Source: an uncultured Butyricicoccus sp. (GTDB taxonomy: Bacteria > Bacillota > Clostridia > Oscillospirales > Butyricicoccaceae). Taken from it: DNA of 7,823 nt. This document shows positions 6,544 through 7,823 of the stretch, one piece after another. The DNA lies in NCBI GenBank assembly GCA_900557315.1, contig USSI01000058.1, positions 1 through 7,823 of the forward strand, written 5' to 3'. How positions within the stretch are numbered: position 1 is the first letter of the stretch; each line of letters opens with the position of its first letter. Position numbers and translations under genes: made by a program. Under the pieces are notes generated by a model, which worked only from the letters and a program-made list of their open reading frames with translations, was not told the DNA's origin and searched no databases.

Positions 6544-7823
<1,280 letters not shown>

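Overview
The window looks like chromosomal DNA of a GC-rich, Gram-positive anaerobe of the Clostridia, most likely a gut Oscillospirales-type organism. The reasons are a class III (Firmicutes-type) fructose-1,6-bisphosphatase, an S-layer-homology (SLH) surface protein, strong AGGAGG-type ribosome binding sites, the rplM-rpsI pair, and terminators with long T tracts. The genus cannot be fixed from sequence alone.

Layout. 1-219 is the 3' end of a membrane-protein gene. It is followed 45 bases later by a 593-residue exported SLH/transglutaminase-like protein (265-2046, +). A hairpin at 2063-2098 can terminate from both sides, because the next gene converges on it: fbp (2106-4106, -), a complete class III fructose-1,6-bisphosphatase. 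Upstream of fbp on the same strand is a TtcA-like tRNA 2-thiolation enzyme (4240-4983, -). It has its own terminator, and a candidate fbp promoter lies between the two, so they are probably separate transcripts. 4984-5249 is a divergent promoter region: one promoter fires left into ttcA, and a near-consensus promoter fires right into rplM-rpsI (5250-6101), which ends in a strong terminator.

From 6102 the character changes. A 448-base AT-richer non-coding stretch holds short direct and inverted repeats, a near-consensus promoter and two terminator-like hairpins. It leads to a ParA-type ATPase reading frame. That frame is not a normal gene: about 70 residues of ParA run in frame into part of a tyrosine-recombinase-like domain. 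This in turn abuts, back to back, the 5' two-thirds of an FtsW/RodA/SpoVE-family gene with a permease-prefix domain on the minus strand (about 6996-7823, open at the window edge).

The last 1.3 kb is therefore a mosaic of three unrelated partial genes. The readings I favour are a decayed or rearranged mobile element inserted just after rpsI, or an assembly chimera at a contig end. At the second junction about 20 bases make sense as both genes in opposite directions, so the artefact explanation must be excluded first. I see no convincing new biological system; the most unusual part is 6100-7100.
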